Source: Defluviitaleaceae bacterium
GTDB taxonomy: Bacteria; Bacillota_A; Clostridia; Lachnospirales; WQUN01
Reading direction: 5' to 3'
Assembly (NCBI GenBank): GCA_009779525.1
Contig: WREB01000064.1
Coordinates: 1-6,964, forward strand
Length of the DNA stretch: 6,964 nt
Below are positions 6,305 through 6,964 of this stretch, piece by piece (the stretch's first letter is position 1; each line of letters starts with the position of its first letter). The notes beneath the pieces were generated by a model. The model ran no database searches, was not told where the DNA came from, and was given only the letters and a program-made list of their open reading frames with translations. The translations under genes and the position numbers were made by a program.

Positions 6305-6362
6305 CATCAGGCTCGTCGCTCCCGCTTTTCGCAAATTCGCGCCCAATAAAATTAAACTCGCT

Positions 6363-6384
6363 GCGGGAAACATATTTTTCCCGC
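6363..6384. repeat. Perfect 8-bp inverted repeat in the intergenic region
   Basis: GCGGGAAA (6363-6370) and TTTCCCGC (6377-6384) enclose a 6-nt loop. No T tract follows on the plus strand. On the minus strand the sequence after it is T-rich but interrupted. It lies between the tRNA terminator and the candidate promoter of the next gene, so it could be an operator or a relic terminator. Confidence 0.45.
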
Positions 6385-6415
6385 GGCGATGTTTTGTGTA
6401 AGCGCGCAAGAAACT

Positions 6416-6444
6416 TTGTCTATCGAACATGTTTGTGTTAAATT
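6416..6444 (+). promoter_or_regulatory. Weak candidate promoter of the nucleotidyltransferase gene
   Basis: TTGTCT (6416-6421) and TAAATT (6439-6444) are 17 bp apart, each matching consensus at 4 of 6 positions, with TG one base before the -10. It would give a leader of about 55-60 nt. A promoter is needed somewhere in 6305-6500 because the tRNA terminator precedes the gene, but this choice is tentative. Confidence 0.3.
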
Positions 6445-6507
6445 GGCGTAATGCCCGTTAATCAAACTTCGCCTTAACGAAAAATTTTTCTCCGGGGGGT
6501 TTGTCAA

Positions 6508-6964
6508 ATGTCGAACGAGGCCTTGCAAAAACGGTATGAGGAAGCGGTCAACGCTTTCGTCGACAAGGTGCGCGGCGACCCGAACGTGATCGCCGTCTTC
6601 GCGTACGGAAGCATCTCGCACAAAACGGTTTGGGTCAACAGCGACACGGACGTGGCGGTGCTCGTCCGCGACCAGAAGCTGGAAAACAAATCGTACGCGC
6701 TGTACGAGGACAATTTGCAAATCAACGTGGACCTCGAATTGTACAGCGATTTCAAGCGGAATTTAGAGAAAGCGCGAGCCGGATCGATGTGGCATTCGTT
6801 CGGCTCGACGTACGAACTGCTCTATACGGCGGAAGAGAGCCTTCGCGGCTATATGGAGGAATATAAAAAGATCGGAAGCCGCGACATGGAGCGGACGCTT
6901 TTCATGTCCGCGGAAATGGTCGTCAACTGCATGTACAAGGTGGCCAAGTTCGTAAACGTGCAGG
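6508..6964 (+). CDS. Nucleotidyltransferase-fold protein (Pol beta superfamily), N-terminal 152 residues, cut by window edge
   Basis: An open plus-strand frame from ATG at 6508 to the end of the window with no stop codon. It shows the nucleotidyltransferase signature: AYGSIS with Gly34-Ser35, then after 10 residues Asp46-x-Asp48 in SDTDVAVLV, and a third carboxylate, Asp75, in INVDLELY. All three metal-binding Asp residues are therefore present and activity is plausible. The following region (HSFGSTYELLYTAEESL, then a helix-rich EEYKKIGSRDMERT stretch) resembles stand-alone nucleotidyltransferase-domain proteins of Bacillota whose substrate is unknown. Possible roles include transfer of a nucleotide to a small molecule, as in aminoglycoside nucleotidyltransferases, or to a protein, as in MNT-type antitoxins. 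Neither can be chosen without the rest of the gene. GGGGGG (6494-6499) sits 8 nt before the ATG and is an unusual G-only ribosome binding site. The first residues are MSNEALQKRYEEAV, with no signal peptide or membrane segment. Confidence 0.8.
   Translation, partial: MSNEALQKRYEEAVNAFVDKVRGDPNVIAVFAYGSISHKTVWVNSDTDVAVLVRDQKLENKSYALYEDNLQINVDLELYSDFKRNLEKARAGSMWHSFGSTYELLYTAEESLRGYMEEYKKIGSRDMERTLFMSAEMVVNCMYKVAKFVNVQ

Noticed and set aside
6432..6444. TTTGTGTTAAATT as a Rex redox-regulator site
   Set aside because: It has one half resembling the Rex consensus but lacks the inverted second half at the right spacing, and it lies upstream of the nucleotidyltransferase gene, not the hydrogenase operon.
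6456..6479. Inverted repeat CGTTAA/TTAACG before the nucleotidyltransferase gene
   Set aside because: The arms are only 6 bp and AT-rich, with a 12-nt spacer, and no other feature supports an operator or riboswitch there.

Overview
The window looks like chromosomal DNA of an anaerobic, fermentative bacterium, most likely a moderately GC-rich member of the Bacillota (Clostridia). The reasons are a complete [FeFe]-hydrogenase operon of the NuoE/NuoF/HydA type, a group III 6-phosphofructokinase, a MtaA/CmuA-like member of the uroporphyrinogen decarboxylase superfamily, strong GGAGG ribosome binding sites and a tRNA with no encoded CCA. This placement is inference from gene content, not from a marker gene.

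Layout. At 1-327 (minus) is the N-terminal part of a URO-D/MtaA-family protein that runs off the left edge. A strong hairpin terminator at 421-454 separates it from a five-gene minus-strand operon covering 483-6012. In transcription order this operon is hydC (NuoE-like, [2Fe-2S]), a small thioredoxin-fold ferredoxin-like subunit, hydB (NuoF-like flavoprotein), hydA (catalytic [FeFe] subunit) and pfkA. The first four genes are separated by a 4-nt gap, a 4-nt overlap and a 14-nt gap, and pfkA follows hydA after 26 nt. A candidate promoter for the operon lies at 6059-6088, bracketed by a near-perfect repeat. About 25 bp away a divergent consensus-like promoter drives a tRNA-Arg(ACG) gene (6182-6255), which ends in its own intrinsic terminator. 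At the right edge (6508 onward, plus strand) is the start of a nucleotidyltransferase-fold protein with all three catalytic Asp residues.

How it works together. HydC, HydB and HydA match the trimeric group A3 hydrogenases. Many of these couple NADH and reduced ferredoxin oxidation to H2 formation by flavin-based electron bifurcation or confurcation. Placing phosphofructokinase last in the same transcription unit would tie the committed step of glycolysis, which creates the NADH load, to the enzyme that disposes of it as H2.

Most of the window is recognisable metabolism. I see no phage, transposon, CRISPR or defence system. The points most worth a second look are the hyd-pfkA linkage, the repeat around the hyd promoter, the three-cysteine small subunit, and the leader/terminator sequence duplication around the tRNA.
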